A stretch of 60,268 bases of DNA. It comes from Klenkia terrae (GTDB taxonomy: Bacteria > Actinomycetota > Actinomycetes > Mycobacteriales > Geodermatophilaceae). Of this stretch, positions 25,011 through 34,357 are shown piece by piece. The notes beneath the pieces are model-generated. The model saw only the letters and a program-made list of their open reading frames with translations, was not told the origin of the DNA and ran no database searches. Where the stretch lies: NCBI RefSeq assembly GCF_900491935.1, contig NZ_UEXK01000004.1, forward strand, positions 4,583,185 through 4,643,452, given 5' to 3'. Both the position numbers and the translations under genes were made by a program. Position 1 is the first letter of the stretch; every line of letters begins with the position of its first letter.

Positions 25011-26057
25011 GTGGGGGTGCTCGTCCACCCCAGCCTGCGCGCCCGCCATCCCCGTCGCGCAGCCCGCACCGCCGCCGGCGTCCTCGGCGTCGGCGCCTCC
25101 GTCCTGGCCGGGTTCGCCTGGTTCGACCCCGCCACCCCCACCGTGGACCAGCGGTGGGCGAGCTGGGCGGTCGCCCTGCTGGCCGCAGCGCTGGCGGCGT
25201 GCTGCCTGCGCATCGATCCCCACCGCAGCGACCGGCTGGGGCTGCTGACCGCGGCCCCCGCACTGGGCGCGGTGCTCGTGTGCGTCCAGGCCTGGCACAC
25301 CGGCGACGTGTCCGCCTCGGTCCAGGTCTTCCTGGCCCTCCCCGTGGTCGCAGCGGCCACCCAGCTGCGCGCCGGCGGCGCCGGCGTCGCCGTCGCCACC
25401 GCCGTCGTCGGGGACCTCGTGCTGACGCTGCACCTGATGCCCACCGGCGCCGCGCTGACCGACGTGGTCTTCGTCGGCACGACCCTGGCCGTTGTGGCCG
25501 CCGTCCTCGTCCGGCTGGAGGACGCCCAGGCCGCCGACAAGGCCGAGCTCGCCCGGCTCGCCGCGGTCGACACCCTCACCGGCCTGGTCACCCGCCGGGT
25601 GCTGGACGACGCCCTCGCCACCGCGTTGAGCTCTGCCGCCTCCGCCCAGGGCACCGCGCTGATCCTGGTCGACGTCGACGAGTTCAAGGCGATCAACGAC
25701 GGCCACGGCCACCCCGTCGGCGACGACGCCCTGCGGCACCTGGCCGCGGTGCTGGCCCGGTCCGTCCGCGAGGACGACGCCGTGGTGAGCCGGATGGGCG
25801 GCGACGAGCTCGCCGTCCTGCTCCCCGGCTGCTCCGCCGACGTCGCCGCCACCCGGGCCGACGACCTGGTGAACGCCGTACGGGCAGCCCCGCTGCCGCT
25901 GGCCGACGGCACCGTCCTGCCGATCACCATCAGCGTCGGCGTCGCCCAGGTGCCGCGCCACGCGGTGGGCCTGCGCGAGCTGTACGCCGCCGCCGACGCC
26001 GCCCTCTACACCGCCAAGCGCGCCGGACGGGACCGCTGGGCCACCGCGGCCGCCTAG
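25011..26057 (+). CDS. Membrane diguanylate cyclase (GGDEF)
   Basis: 348 residues from GTG 25011. Five or six membrane helices span about 15-165, followed by a short coiled region and a GGDEF domain (about 185-345). The active-site signature is GGDEL at 263-267; the last residue differs from Phe but such variants can be active. LVDVDEFKAINDGHGHPVGD carries the metal/GTP site. An RxxD (REDD) lies one residue further from GGDEL than the usual inhibitory site. It makes cyclic-di-GMP; input signal unknown. It converges on the SnoaL-like gene through a shared hairpin. Confidence 0.88.
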   Translation: MGVLVHPSLRARHPRRAARTAAGVLGVGASVLAGFAWFDPATPTVDQRWASWAVALLAAALAACCLRIDPHRSDRLGLLTAAPALGAVLVCVQAWHTGDVSASVQVFLALPVVAAATQLRAGGAGVAVATAVVGDLVLTLHLMPTGAALTDVVFVGTTLAVVAAVLVRLEDAQAADKAELARLAAVDTLTGLVTRRVLDDALATALSSAASAQGTALILVDVDEFKAINDGHGHPVGDDALRHLAAVLARSVREDDAVVSRMGGDELAVLLPGCSADVAATRADDLVNAVRAAPLPLADGTVLPITISVGVAQVPRHAVGLRELYAAADAALYTAKRAGRDRWATAAA

Positions 26058-26105
26058 TCGACGTGTCCCGCCCCGCTCCGCCAGCCGGGGACGGAGCCCT
26101 GACGC

Positions 26106-26144
26106 CCGACGAGCAGCGCCGCCACCGACGGCGCCGCTCGTCGG
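26106..26144. terminator. Bidirectional hairpin terminator
   Basis: A 16-bp stem with one mismatch (26106-26121 with 26129-26144) and a 7-nt loop lies between the converging diguanylate cyclase and SnoaL-like genes. Confidence 0.7.
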
Positions 26145-26148
26145 CCGG

Positions 26149-26511
26149 TCAGACCGGCACCCTGTCGAGGAAGCCGTGCACGGCCACGATGCGCCCGGAC
26201 GCGTCCAGCACGGCGACGTCGAAGCCGGCGACCGGAGCCTCCGCAGTGCCCTCCGGTCCGAGCTCCCAACCGAACCGGACCTGGTCGTGGTGCCCGTCGG
26301 CCGGCCCGGCCGGGCGGAACGTGAAGCCCGGGAACTGGCCGTGCACCGCGCCGATGGCCTCGACGAGGGCCTCGCGGCCGGTGACCGCCATGAGCGGGTC
26401 GACGTAGGACACGTCGTCGGCGAAGACCGCCGTGGCGACGGTGGCCCGGGCTTCGGGGTCGGTGGTGTTCCAGACCTGCAGGTACTGGTCGGCGACGTGC
26501 GTGGGGTCCAC
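26149..26511 (-). CDS. SnoaL/NTF2-like small protein
   Basis: 120 residues from GTG 26511, with GAGGAG 6 nt upstream. The layout HVADQYLQVWNTTDPEARATV, FADDVSYVDPLMAVTGREALVEAI, GFTFR and a hydrophobic last strand matches SnoaL-like NTF2 folds, many of which are isomerases, hydrolases or ligand-binding proteins. The catalytic function cannot be assigned. It lies 109 bp downstream of the XRE regulator gene on the same strand and may be its target. The frame is open to 26667 but unlike the family. Confidence 0.8.
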   Translation of the reverse strand: MDPTHVADQYLQVWNTTDPEARATVATAVFADDVSYVDPLMAVTGREALVEAIGAVHGQFPGFTFRPAGPADGHHDQVRFGWELGPEGTAEAPVAGFDVAVLDASGRIVAVHGFLDRVPV

Positions 26512-26620
26512 GGCGTTCTCCTCGGGTTCGGTCGGCGGGCGGTCCCGCCGAGCGCCCGACCAGCGTCGCGCTCCCGGCGCTGCACGGCGATGACGCGCGG
26601 GGTAACGGCGCCTGGTGAGC

Positions 26621-27409
26621 TCAGCGGGCGTCGTCGAGAGCCCGCACCGCCGCCGCGGTCGCGGCATCGGCGGGCAGGAACGCCTCGATGCTGAGCTCCG
26701 CGGCCGTGATGTCGACGGCGGTGCCGAACACGGTGACGGTGCTGAGGAAGGTGAGCAGACCGTCCCCGTGCCGGATCTTCAGCGGCACCGCGACCGCGCC
26801 GGGCGGAGCAGGCTCCACCCCGCCGGGCAGCGCGGTCAGCTCGGCGTGCAGGGCCACGAGATGGGGGTCGGCGGTCAGCCGCGCCTCGCGGGCCAGGCGG
26901 TGCAGGACGTGGCCGCGCCACTGCGCGAGGTTGCGGATGCGGGGTGCGACGCCCTCGGGGTGGAGGCTCAGGCGCAGCACGTTGACCGGCGGCTCCAGCA
27001 GCTCCGGGGCCGCCCCCGCCGTGAGCAGGGCGACGGCCGCGTTCCCGGCGACGAGCTCCCAGCGACGGTCGACGGCCAGCGCAGGGTGCGGGCGGTAGCC
27101 GTCCAGGACCAGCTGCACGGCGTCCCGCACCGGCGTCATCCGTGTGTCCTGCAACGGCCGCTCGCCGTAGGCGGGGGCGTACCCGGCGGCGAGCAGCAGC
27201 TCGTTGCGGGCGCGGAGCGGCACCTCGAGCCGGTCGGCCAGGTGCAGCACCATCTGGCGGCTGGGCCGGGACCGTCCCGTCTCGAGGAAGCTCAGGTGCC
27301 GGGTCGACACCTCCGCCTCGTTGGACAGCTCGAGCTGGCTGAGCCGTCGTCGCTGCCGCCACTGCCGCAGCAGTGCGCCGACGTCCGCCCGCTCCCCCAG
27401 CTCCGTCAC
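26621..27409 (-). CDS. XRE-family regulator with MmyB-like ligand domain
   Basis: 262 residues from GTG 27409. N-terminal helix-turn-helix: GALLRQWRQRRRLSQLELS then VSTRHLSFLETGRSRPSR. The rest is an MmyB-like PAS-type ligand-binding domain (DGYRPHPALAVDRRWELVAGN, LRLSLHPEGVAPRIRNLAQW, TFLSTVTVFGTAVDIT). Related proteins commonly regulate an adjacent oxidoreductase or small enzyme gene; here the SnoaL-like gene follows. The promoter appears leaderless (TAGCGT, 7 nt before GTG). Confidence 0.88.
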   Translation of the reverse strand: MTELGERADVGALLRQWRQRRRLSQLELSNEAEVSTRHLSFLETGRSRPSRQMVLHLADRLEVPLRARNELLLAAGYAPAYGERPLQDTRMTPVRDAVQLVLDGYRPHPALAVDRRWELVAGNAAVALLTAGAAPELLEPPVNVLRLSLHPEGVAPRIRNLAQWRGHVLHRLAREARLTADPHLVALHAELTALPGGVEPAPPGAVAVPLKIRHGDGLLTFLSTVTVFGTAVDITAAELSIEAFLPADAATAAAVRALDDAR

Positions 27410-27416
27410 GGTGCCA

Positions 27417-27422
27417 ACGCTA
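27417..27422 (-). promoter_or_regulatory. -10-like TAGCGT of XRE gene
   Basis: TAGCGT followed by 7 nt and GTG 27409; same arrangement as at 8600-8605 and 51359-51364. Confidence 0.4.
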
Positions 27423-27444
27423 GCCAGATCGGTGCGGCGACGGC

Positions 27445-27461
27445 ATGACCTCAGTGGTCAT
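27445..27461. promoter_or_regulatory. Candidate operator ATGACC-N5-GGTCAT
   Basis: A 6-bp inverted repeat with a 5-bp spacer lies upstream of the XRE promoter at about -35 to -52 from the presumed transcription start. Autoregulation is plausible. Confidence 0.35.
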
Positions 27462-27581
27462 CGACCGGGCGCCCGCTCCAGCGCGCCCGGGCCGGTGGGT
27501 GGCCGGCGGTCCTCGGTCCGGTCGTGCCGTGGAAGACCTCGCACACCACCACTGATGAGTTCCACCGCGCGGCCGCGCTCG

Positions 27582-28394
27582 TCAGGGGTGCTCAGCGGGG
27601 AAGGTCGTCAGCCGCTGCTCGAGGTGCTCCACCAGGCCGTCCCACATGATGTGGGCGATCCAGAGATCCCAGCGGCCGTCGTCACCGGGCCGCGGGGGGA
27701 CGTGGCCGCACCTGACCATCCCCACCTCGGCCCAGCCGGGGTCCCGCTTCCTGAGCCGGAACGGGATGCAGGCCGCGGGTCGACGACCGAGGGCGGCGGG
27801 ATCGTCGGGCTCCCAGCCGTGCCAGCCCGACGCCGCCGGCAGACCGGCCACGACGTCGGGCGGCGGGACCTCGCGGCCCACCCAGGCCAGCCGTTCCAGC
27901 ACCGGTGACACGGTGCGCGCGAACGGGTCCTCGAGCAGCTGCACGACCCGGAGCACGGCGACCAGCCCGTTGCCGGCCGTCCAGGCGAGTGCTGCCCCGG
28001 CCTCGAGGTCGGTCACGTCGCGCCAGGGCCGGCGGATCGCTTTCCGCCCCGGCTGCGGCCCGGTCAGCTGCTCCCGCAGGGAAGCCAGCGCGGCTGCACG
28101 AGCGGCCACTGCCGCTGGGCCGGACCCGCGCCAGCGGTCCACGTCGACCCCGGAGTCGATGACCTCCAGGGCCCGCGACCGCACCTCGACCGCTAGCCGG
28201 CCGCAGCTGGACTGGGTGGCGGCCAACGCCAGCCAGAAGACCGGTTCCTCCTCCGGCGGGAGTCCCGCCCACTCGGTGGTGCAGCGCGCGGTGGCCTCGT
28301 CGTCGGGGACCCGGTCCTCGAGCATCCGGCGGTAGACGTCCCGCACGTCGCAGGCCAGGTCGTCGTCGAACAGGGCCGGCCCACCCGCGCTCAC
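27582..28394 (-). CDS. Hypothetical protein, DUF4259-like N-terminus
   Basis: 270 residues, soluble. The start (LFDDDLACDVRDVYRRMLED, then PEEEPVFWLALAATQSSCGRL) resembles proteins annotated as DUF4259 or related immunity/hypothetical families, but the assignment is loose. The C-terminal half has RPAACIPFRLRKRDPGWAEVG and WDLWIAHIMWDGLVEHLEQR. No catalytic motif was seen. It is separated by 172 bp from the XRE gene and divergent from the SigE-type gene. Confidence 0.6.
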   Translation of the reverse strand: MSAGGPALFDDDLACDVRDVYRRMLEDRVPDDEATARCTTEWAGLPPEEEPVFWLALAATQSSCGRLAVEVRSRALEVIDSGVDVDRWRGSGPAAVAARAAALASLREQLTGPQPGRKAIRRPWRDVTDLEAGAALAWTAGNGLVAVLRVVQLLEDPFARTVSPVLERLAWVGREVPPPDVVAGLPAASGWHGWEPDDPAALGRRPAACIPFRLRKRDPGWAEVGMVRCGHVPPRPGDDGRWDLWIAHIMWDGLVEHLEQRLTTFPAEHP

Positions 28395-28573
28395 GGTCGT
28401 CCACCCCGATCGCGATCCGCCACGGGTCGAGGATCTCAGTCAGGGCGGCGGGGCGGTCGCGGTGGTCGCCGGACCGGGCTGTCGAGACTTTCTCCACCGT
28501 CGCTCAACCTGTGCGGTCGGGAGCGCGTCTTGATGGGTGGGAGCGCATCAGCGCTGCGACTGGATGGGGTGGG

Positions 28574-29095
28574 ATGCGCGCCGACGATCGCGATGACTTC
28601 ACGGCGTTCGTCCGTGAGCGGTCACCGAACCTCATGCGGGTTGCGTTCCTACTCACCGGGGACCGTGGCCTGGCCGAGGACCTCCTGCAGACCTCGCTGG
28701 AGAAGACCTCGAGGCACTGGCACAAGATCCGGGAGCCCGACGCCGCCTACGCCTACGTGCGGCGGGCGATGGTCAACACCCACATCTCCTGGCGACGCCG
28801 CCGCACCGTCCCCGAGGTGTTGCTCGAGGACCTGCCCGACCGCGCGCCCGACCCCGGACCTCACCCACCGGCCCGGTCCGGTGCGGCACTGGCTGCACTG
28901 GCCGGCCTGCCGCCCCGCATGCGCACCGTGATCGTCCTGCGCTTCTACGAAGGACTCAGCGAAGCCGACACCGCGGCCGCCATGGGCAGCTCCCTGGGCT
29001 CGGTGAAGAGCCAGGCATCGCGCGGGCTCGCTCGCCTGCGCGTCGAACTCGACGAACCCACCCACTCCTTCGCCTCCGGGAAGACACAGCCATGA
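28574..29095 (+). CDS. SigE-family ECF sigma factor
   Basis: 173 residues from ATG 28574. Region 2: DDFTAFVRERSPNLMRVAFLL, AEDLLQTSLEKTSRHW, AYVRRAMVNTHISWRRRR. Region 4: LPPRMRTVIVLRFYEGLSEA, ATAAAMGSSLGSVKSQASRG. The WRRRR segment and overall pattern are those of the Streptomyces SigE-like group common in actinobacteria. The gene overlaps the following membrane-protein gene (ATGA at 29092-29095). An in-frame ATG at 28511 would add 21 residues of poor quality. Confidence 0.88.
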   Translation: MRADDRDDFTAFVRERSPNLMRVAFLLTGDRGLAEDLLQTSLEKTSRHWHKIREPDAAYAYVRRAMVNTHISWRRRRTVPEVLLEDLPDRAPDPGPHPPARSGAALAALAGLPPRMRTVIVLRFYEGLSEADTAAAMGSSLGSVKSQASRGLARLRVELDEPTHSFASGKTQP

Positions 29096-30516
29096 ACACC
29101 TCGGACCTGCAGCGCGCCCTGCACGCCGACGCCGAACTCGCCGGTCCCCCGCCGATCGACCTGATGGACCGCATCGAGGACGTCGGTCGCAGCCGTCGCC
29201 GTCGCCGCACCGGGGTGGTCGCGACCGTCCTGGCCGCCGCGCTCATCGCGGTCGCCGTCCCGACCACGGTGGCGTTGGTCGACGGCACCGACCGCAGCAG
29301 CGTCGCCGGACCCGACGCCGTCCAGCTCCACGACGGCCCCACCCGGGGATCCCTCGCCCAGGACACCGCGCTGGTGGCTGCGGTGGCCGACCTGTCCTGG
29401 CCGGCCGCCGCACCGGATGACTCGACGGGGGTCGAGGTCGACCCACCAGCCGGCGCCCGCCACGTCGTGTTCCTGGGCGACGTCGCCGGCACCCGCTACG
29501 CGCTGGTCACCGGCGAGGTCGACGGCGGCCTCTGGGCCTCCTGGTTCACCGCACCCGTGGGCGGCGACGCCGCCACGTTCGGTCTCGCCGGCCAGCCGAA
29601 GTTCGTCACGGGGACCGACCCGCTGGCCTTCACCGACACCACCGTCACGACACCCGTCGTCCTGGTCGTCGCTGCACCCGGGGACCGCGTCGACTTCTCC
29701 GACCGGGCCGTGCTCACAGCAGGCGGCTCCATCACCCGCACCTACACCCCGGGCGAGCAGCTCGGGGACGGGATGGCAGCCATGACCACGAGCCCGGGCG
29801 AGATCACCGCGGTGAGCGTCCGGGTCACCCGGGACAGCGTCGTCGTCTACCGATCGCGACCCGACGTCGACGGTGACCTGCGCGTGTTCGGCACGGCCGA
29901 CCCCGTCTCCCCCGACGAGACAGCCCAGGTCGCCGACCCCCGCGGTCTGGCCGGCACCGTCGACCCGGCCCTCGTCAGCGGCGCCCTGGCCGACATCGCC
30001 AGCCCCCTGCAGGTGCCGCTGGGAGAGCTGCAGCCCACCTTGCTCTGGGCCGGGGCCATCCCCGGGCCGGCCGGCTACACCAGCACCGCGGTGGTCGTCG
30101 GCATCACCGCACCCAGCGGGGCGTCCATCGCCTACGGCATCGCCTTCAGCGGTCCCGGCGACGGGTCCTACGGCATCTACCTCGCCGGCTGGGAGACCTA
30201 CGACAGGGACCACCCGCTCCTGGACCAGGCCCAGTTGCTGCGCGCCACCGTCAGCGACGGCACAGCCACCGGCCAGCCGGTCACATCGCTCCTGCTGCTC
30301 AGCCCGGTCAACGCCACCGGCACCATGGAGGCGGCACTGGGCTCCCCCGACGGCGAGGTCACCGAAGCCACCGACGGCGCACTGCTGCTGCCCGGCGACA
30401 CCGACACCTCCAGCGCTGTCCTCCTGGACGTGACCACCGGCCAGACCATGGCCGAGGCCCAGCTCATGCGGTCCGACTACGTCGACCACTACGACTACGG
30501 CACCGGGCCGAGGTGA
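29092..30516 (+). CDS. Membrane-anchored partner of SigE-type sigma factor
   Basis: 474 residues: a short cytosolic part (SDLQRALHADAELAGPP, DRIEDVGRSRRRRR), one membrane helix (TGVVATVLAAALIAVAVPTTVAL) and a large extracytoplasmic domain without recognised motifs. The ATGA overlap with the sigma gene and the layout match the membrane proteins that accompany SigE-family factors. A role in sensing or restraining the sigma factor is inferred from position only. Confidence 0.72.
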   Translation: MNTSDLQRALHADAELAGPPPIDLMDRIEDVGRSRRRRRTGVVATVLAAALIAVAVPTTVALVDGTDRSSVAGPDAVQLHDGPTRGSLAQDTALVAAVADLSWPAAAPDDSTGVEVDPPAGARHVVFLGDVAGTRYALVTGEVDGGLWASWFTAPVGGDAATFGLAGQPKFVTGTDPLAFTDTTVTTPVVLVVAAPGDRVDFSDRAVLTAGGSITRTYTPGEQLGDGMAAMTTSPGEITAVSVRVTRDSVVVYRSRPDVDGDLRVFGTADPVSPDETAQVADPRGLAGTVDPALVSGALADIASPLQVPLGELQPTLLWAGAIPGPAGYTSTAVVVGITAPSGASIAYGIAFSGPGDGSYGIYLAGWETYDRDHPLLDQAQLLRATVSDGTATGQPVTSLLLLSPVNATGTMEAALGSPDGEVTEATDGALLLPGDTDTSSAVLLDVTTGQTMAEAQLMRSDYVDHYDYGTGPR

Positions 30517-30887
30517 CCGGGGCACCCGTTGCTGCCGTCGGGTGGGAGGACCCGAGCAGCTCGGCGGCAGAAGAGGTCGACGCCCTCCACGAGCTCAGCG
30601 CTTCGCTGTCCCACGACGCCTGAGCCCACTCCGCACCGTTGGACGATGATCGTCAGTGCGCAATCGGGTCCACAGTCACGAATCCTTCGGTCCAGGCCAT
30701 CGCATCTACGGTGTCTCGTCCGCCAGGGAGCAGTCCGCTGCGGCCGACGTCGAGTTGACCCCGCACAGCTCGCCCTCGACGGGATTCGGGTGCTCCTGGC
30801 CCTCGACCGGCCGCATGTGCCACAGCAGGGACACCGAGTCATCCACCCGACGAGGTCCGCACGGGTCGATCCACCGGAGGCGACCGT
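30517..30887. other. Intergenic region without recognisable gene
   Basis: 371 bp between the convergent 29092 and 30888 genes. I found no convincing ORF, RNA or strong hairpin; the frames crossing it lack conserved features. Confidence 0.4.
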
Positions 30888-31526
30888 CTACCGGGACGAG
30901 CCCCAGCCGGCCGGGGGTGCCGGCTGCTCGAGCAGCACCCGTTCCCCGGCGTCCCGCACCCGGACCGTGGACGGTCGCCGTGCGGAGGTCGACACGACCA
31001 CCCAGCCCAGCGGGGCCACGACCGGACGCCGGACGACGTGACCGTCCTGCTCCACCTCGACGGAGGCGGCCGCGGTGCCGACCTCGCCCCACAGCGCGAT
31101 CAGGCCCGTCCCGCCGACCGCGCCCGACAGGTCGGCGTGGTCGGCGGGGACGTAGACCCTGGTCAACGCCGCCTCCTCCCAGCCGCCGGCTCCGCCGCCC
31201 GGCCCGGTGTCCCAGAGCTCGCCTCTGCGCTCGAACAGCTCCACGTCGACCTCCGTGCGCGCCGGTTCGTCGTCCTCGGCCGGCCGGCGGCGCAGGTGCA
31301 GCACGGCGGCGGTGTCCGGGCCCGACCACCACGACACCGGCACGGACTCCCCGTCACCCAGCTGGTCGGGGATCGCGGGCAGCCCGTGCTCGAGCACCCA
31401 CGAGCTCCACGCGCCGGAGAACCGGTCGTCGAAGGAAGGAGGCTGCACGGTCGCAGGGTGCCAGTGCGCGGGCGTGCACCGGGGCGACAGCAGCACCCCG
31501 CAGGGGTCCGGCGAAGCCTCGGTCAC
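30888..31526 (-). CDS. Hypothetical protein downstream of GH15 enzyme
   Basis: 212 residues from GTG 31526 (or 186 from GTG 31448; no ribosome site decides). Soluble and acidic, with PPSFDDRFSGAWSSWVLEHG, a beta-rich middle (AVLHLRRRPAEDDEP) and a C-terminal VVAPLGWVVVSTSARRPS. It looks like an all-beta domain but no family is recognised. It follows the glucoamylase-like gene by 106 bp on the same strand and could be co-transcribed. Confidence 0.55.
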   Translation of the reverse strand: MTEASPDPCGVLLSPRCTPAHWHPATVQPPSFDDRFSGAWSSWVLEHGLPAIPDQLGDGESVPVSWWSGPDTAAVLHLRRRPAEDDEPARTEVDVELFERRGELWDTGPGGGAGGWEEAALTRVYVPADHADLSGAVGGTGLIALWGEVGTAAASVEVEQDGHVVRRPVVAPLGWVVVSTSARRPSTVRVRDAGERVLLEQPAPPAGWGSSR

Positions 31527-31632
31527 CGTGCTCGGACGCCCGCCGGCCTGGCCAGGTCGGTCGCTCAGCCGCAGACGGCGAGGAGGGTGAGCCCGTCTGC
31601 AACGGCGCGGAGGAGACGGGAGGACTCCACGG

Positions 31633-33417
31633 TCAGGCCAGCGGCCGGTCGCTGCGCCCGGGTGCCCCGGCGGCGAGCTGGACGGCGCTGACCACCAGGG
31701 CGAAGTGGCTGAACGCCTGCGGGACGTTGCCGAGCTGCCGCCCGGTGGCAGGGTCCCACTCCTCCGACAGCAGCCCCAGGTCGTTGCGGCAGCCGAGGAG
31801 CCGCTCGAACAACGCCTCGGCCTCGTCCCGCCGGCCGGCCCCGTGCAGGGCGTCGACCAGCCAGAACGAGCAGGCCAGGAAGACCCCCTCGCCGCCGGGC
31901 AGGCCGTCGTCGGCCGAGGCGTTGCGGTAGCGCAGCACCAGTCCGTCCGACGTGAGCTCTCGCAGGACGGCGTCGACGGTCGCGACGACCCGGGGGTCGT
32001 CACCGGGCAGGAAGCCGACCCGCGGGATCAGCAGCAGGGCGGCGTCGAGGTCGGTCGAGCCGTAGGACTGCACGAACCGGCCGTCGACCACCCCCTTCTC
32101 CAGCACCTCGGCGTGGATGGTGTCCCGCAGCTCCTCCCACCGGTCGACCGGGCCGGGCAGGTCGTACGCGCGGGCGCCGCGGACCATGCGGTCGGCGGCC
32201 ACCCAGCACATGACCTTGGAGTGCACGAAGTGCCGCCGGGCGCCGCGCATCTCCCACAACCCGTTGTCCGGTTCGCGCCAGCGGTCCGCCAGGTGCTCCA
32301 TCAGTGCGGTCTGCAGGTCCCAGGCCGCCTCGGTGGGGGCCAGAGAAGCCTCCCGGGCCAGGTGCAGGCCGTCGAGGACCTCCCCCCAGACGTCGAGCTG
32401 CAGCTGGTCGGCCGCTGCGTTGCCGGTGCGCACCGGGGTCGAGCCCTCGTAGCCGCTCAACCAGGGCAGCTCCAGCTCCGGCAACCGCCGGGTGCCGTCG
32501 ATGCCGTACATGATCTGCAGGTCCGCCGGCTTGCCGGCCACCGCCCGGAGCAACCAGTCCCGCCACGCCCCCGCCTCCGCCGTGTGACCGGCGGCCAGCA
32601 GCGCCTGCAGCGTGTAGGTCGAGTCCCGCAACCAGCTGTACCGGTAGTCCCAGTTGCGCGGGCCGCCCAGCTGCTCGGGCAGCGACGTCGTCGGGGCGGC
32701 GACGATGCCCCCGGTCGGTGCGTAGGTCAGCGCCTTGAGGGTGATCAGCGAGCGGGTGACCGCCGGGGCGTACCGGCCACCCACCCGGTCGCCGCCGGCC
32801 ACCCAGTCCTCCCAGAAGTCGACGGTGCCCCTGAGCGCCTCCTCCGCGTCGACCGGGGTGGGGGCCGGTTCGTGCCCGGGGGTCCAGGTGAGCACGAACG
32901 GCACCCGCTCACCGGCGCGCACGGTGAACTCCGAGACCGACGCCCACTCGTGGCCGACGACCGGCGCTGAGGTACGCAACCAGAGCGCGTCCGGACCGGC
33001 CAGCGCCTGGACCTGGCCCTCGCGGTGCCGCACCCAGGGCACCACCCGGCCGTAGTCGAACCGGATCCTCAGCTCCCCCCGCATGTCCACGGTCCCGGAC
33101 ACGCCCTCCACCATCCGGACGACGTCGGGTGCGGTCCCCCGTGGTGGCATGAAGTCGACGACGCGGACCTCGCCGTCGGGCGTCGTCCAGGTCGTCTCGA
33201 GCACGAGGGTGTCGCCGCGGTACCGGCGGCTGGTGCACACCCCGCCGCCGGCCGGGGCGAGCAGCCAGCGGCCCGCGTCCGGGGTGTCCAGCAGCGCGGC
33301 GAAGCAGGCGGGCGAGTCGAACCGCGGGAAGCACAGCCAGTCGATCGACCCCTCAGTGCTCACCAGCGCGGCGGTCTGCAGGTCGCCGAGCAGGGCGTAG
33401 TCCTCGATGCGGGGCAT
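31633..33417 (-). CDS. Glycoside hydrolase family 15 (glucoamylase/trehalase-like)
   Basis: 594 residues from ATG 33417. The N-terminal beta-sandwich begins PRIEDYALLGDLQTAALVS and SIDWLCFPRFDSPACFAALL. The (alpha/alpha)6 catalytic barrel shows RNWDYRYSWLRDSTYTLQALL and LDVWGEVLDGLHLA, with the GH15 acidic residues in the last part (GEGVFLACSFWLVDAL). Cytosolic actinobacterial members hydrolyse trehalose or short alpha-glucans. No signal peptide. The frame upstream to 33684 does not match the family. It is divergent from the SDR gene. Confidence 0.9.
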   Translation of the reverse strand: MPRIEDYALLGDLQTAALVSTEGSIDWLCFPRFDSPACFAALLDTPDAGRWLLAPAGGGVCTSRRYRGDTLVLETTWTTPDGEVRVVDFMPPRGTAPDVVRMVEGVSGTVDMRGELRIRFDYGRVVPWVRHREGQVQALAGPDALWLRTSAPVVGHEWASVSEFTVRAGERVPFVLTWTPGHEPAPTPVDAEEALRGTVDFWEDWVAGGDRVGGRYAPAVTRSLITLKALTYAPTGGIVAAPTTSLPEQLGGPRNWDYRYSWLRDSTYTLQALLAAGHTAEAGAWRDWLLRAVAGKPADLQIMYGIDGTRRLPELELPWLSGYEGSTPVRTGNAAADQLQLDVWGEVLDGLHLAREASLAPTEAAWDLQTALMEHLADRWREPDNGLWEMRGARRHFVHSKVMCWVAADRMVRGARAYDLPGPVDRWEELRDTIHAEVLEKGVVDGRFVQSYGSTDLDAALLLIPRVGFLPGDDPRVVATVDAVLRELTSDGLVLRYRNASADDGLPGGEGVFLACSFWLVDALHGAGRRDEAEALFERLLGCRNDLGLLSEEWDPATGRQLGNVPQAFSHFALVVSAVQLAAGAPGRSDRPLA

Positions 33418-33586
33418 GGGTGCAGGGTCGGCTCGCGACGGGCGGGGGAAACCACCCGGCGGCTGGACGTTGCCTGGCAGTCCGCCCGGGACCGGCATGG
33501 CGCCCCGCACACCGGGTAGCTGGGCGCCGGGCGTCGTCCGCGCGCCCGGCCAGCGGTCGCCCCGACCGTCGTGAACGGAGTCCCTC

Positions 33587-34357
33587 GTGCCCATCCTCGA
33601 CGGCAAGACCCTGATCGTCACCGGCGGCAACAGCGGGATCGGGGCGGCGATCGTCGTCGCCGCGGCCGCGGAGGGCGCCGACATCGTGATCGACTACGTG
33701 GCCCACGAGGACGCCACCGAGAAGATGATCTCCACCATCGAGGCGGCCGGGGGCAGGGCCGTCGGGGTGGAGGCCGACGTCAGCAAGCCGGCCGACCTGC
33801 GCAGGATGGTGCAGACCGCGGTGGACACCTTCGGCCGGCTGGACGTGCTGGTCAACAACGCCGGGATCGAGACCAGGACGTCGATCCTGGACACCACCGA
33901 GGAGGACTACCAGAAGGTGCTGGACGTGAACCTGAAGAGCGCCTTCTTCGGCACCCAGGTCGCGGCCAAGCAGTTCATCGCCCAGGGCACTCCCGGGCTG
34001 GTCCTCAACATCTCCTCCGTGCACGAGGAGTGGCCGATGCCCGGCAACGTGGCCTACTGCGTGAGCAAGGGCGGCACCCGGATGCCCACCCGCACCGCCG
34101 GGGTGGAGCTGGGCGAGCACGGCATCCGGGTGGTCAACATCGCCCCGGGCGCGGTGCAGACGCCGATCAACGCCGGCACGATGGCCGACCCGGACAAGAT
34201 GCACGCCCTGCAGCAGGCCATCCCCGTCGGCCGGATGGCCGCCCCGGAGGAGATCGCCGACATGGTCGTCTTCCTCGCCTCCGGCAAGGCCTCCTACATG
34301 ACCGCCACCACCGTGTTCATCGACGGCGGAATCATGCAAGGCAGCGTCGGCCTCTAG
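33587..34357 (+). CDS. SDR family oxidoreductase (glucose 1-dehydrogenase-like)
   Basis: 256 residues from GTG 33587, with GGAG 10 nt upstream. Cofactor motif TGGNSGIG (12-19), NNAG (about 90), catalytic Ser in NISSVHEE and YxxxK in AYCVSKGG, and the PG motif NIAPGAVQTPI. The closest named relatives are glucose 1-dehydrogenases; the substrate here is unknown. It uses NAD(P). It is the last gene before the accessory zone of lower GC content. Confidence 0.9.
   Translation: MPILDGKTLIVTGGNSGIGAAIVVAAAAEGADIVIDYVAHEDATEKMISTIEAAGGRAVGVEADVSKPADLRRMVQTAVDTFGRLDVLVNNAGIETRTSILDTTEEDYQKVLDVNLKSAFFGTQVAAKQFIAQGTPGLVLNISSVHEEWPMPGNVAYCVSKGGTRMPTRTAGVELGEHGIRVVNIAPGAVQTPINAGTMADPDKMHALQQAIPVGRMAAPEEIADMVVFLASGKASYMTATTVFIDGGIMQGSVGL

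Noticed and set aside
24774-27362. Minus-strand open frame of about 860 codons across the diguanylate cyclase
   Set aside because: It runs antisense to the GGDEF gene and out of frame with the SnoaL and XRE genes; composition is low-complexity.
30656-31930. Plus-strand open frame of about 420 codons
   Set aside because: Antisense to the 30888 protein and the GH15 end; almost only Arg, Pro and Ala, with no conserved pattern.
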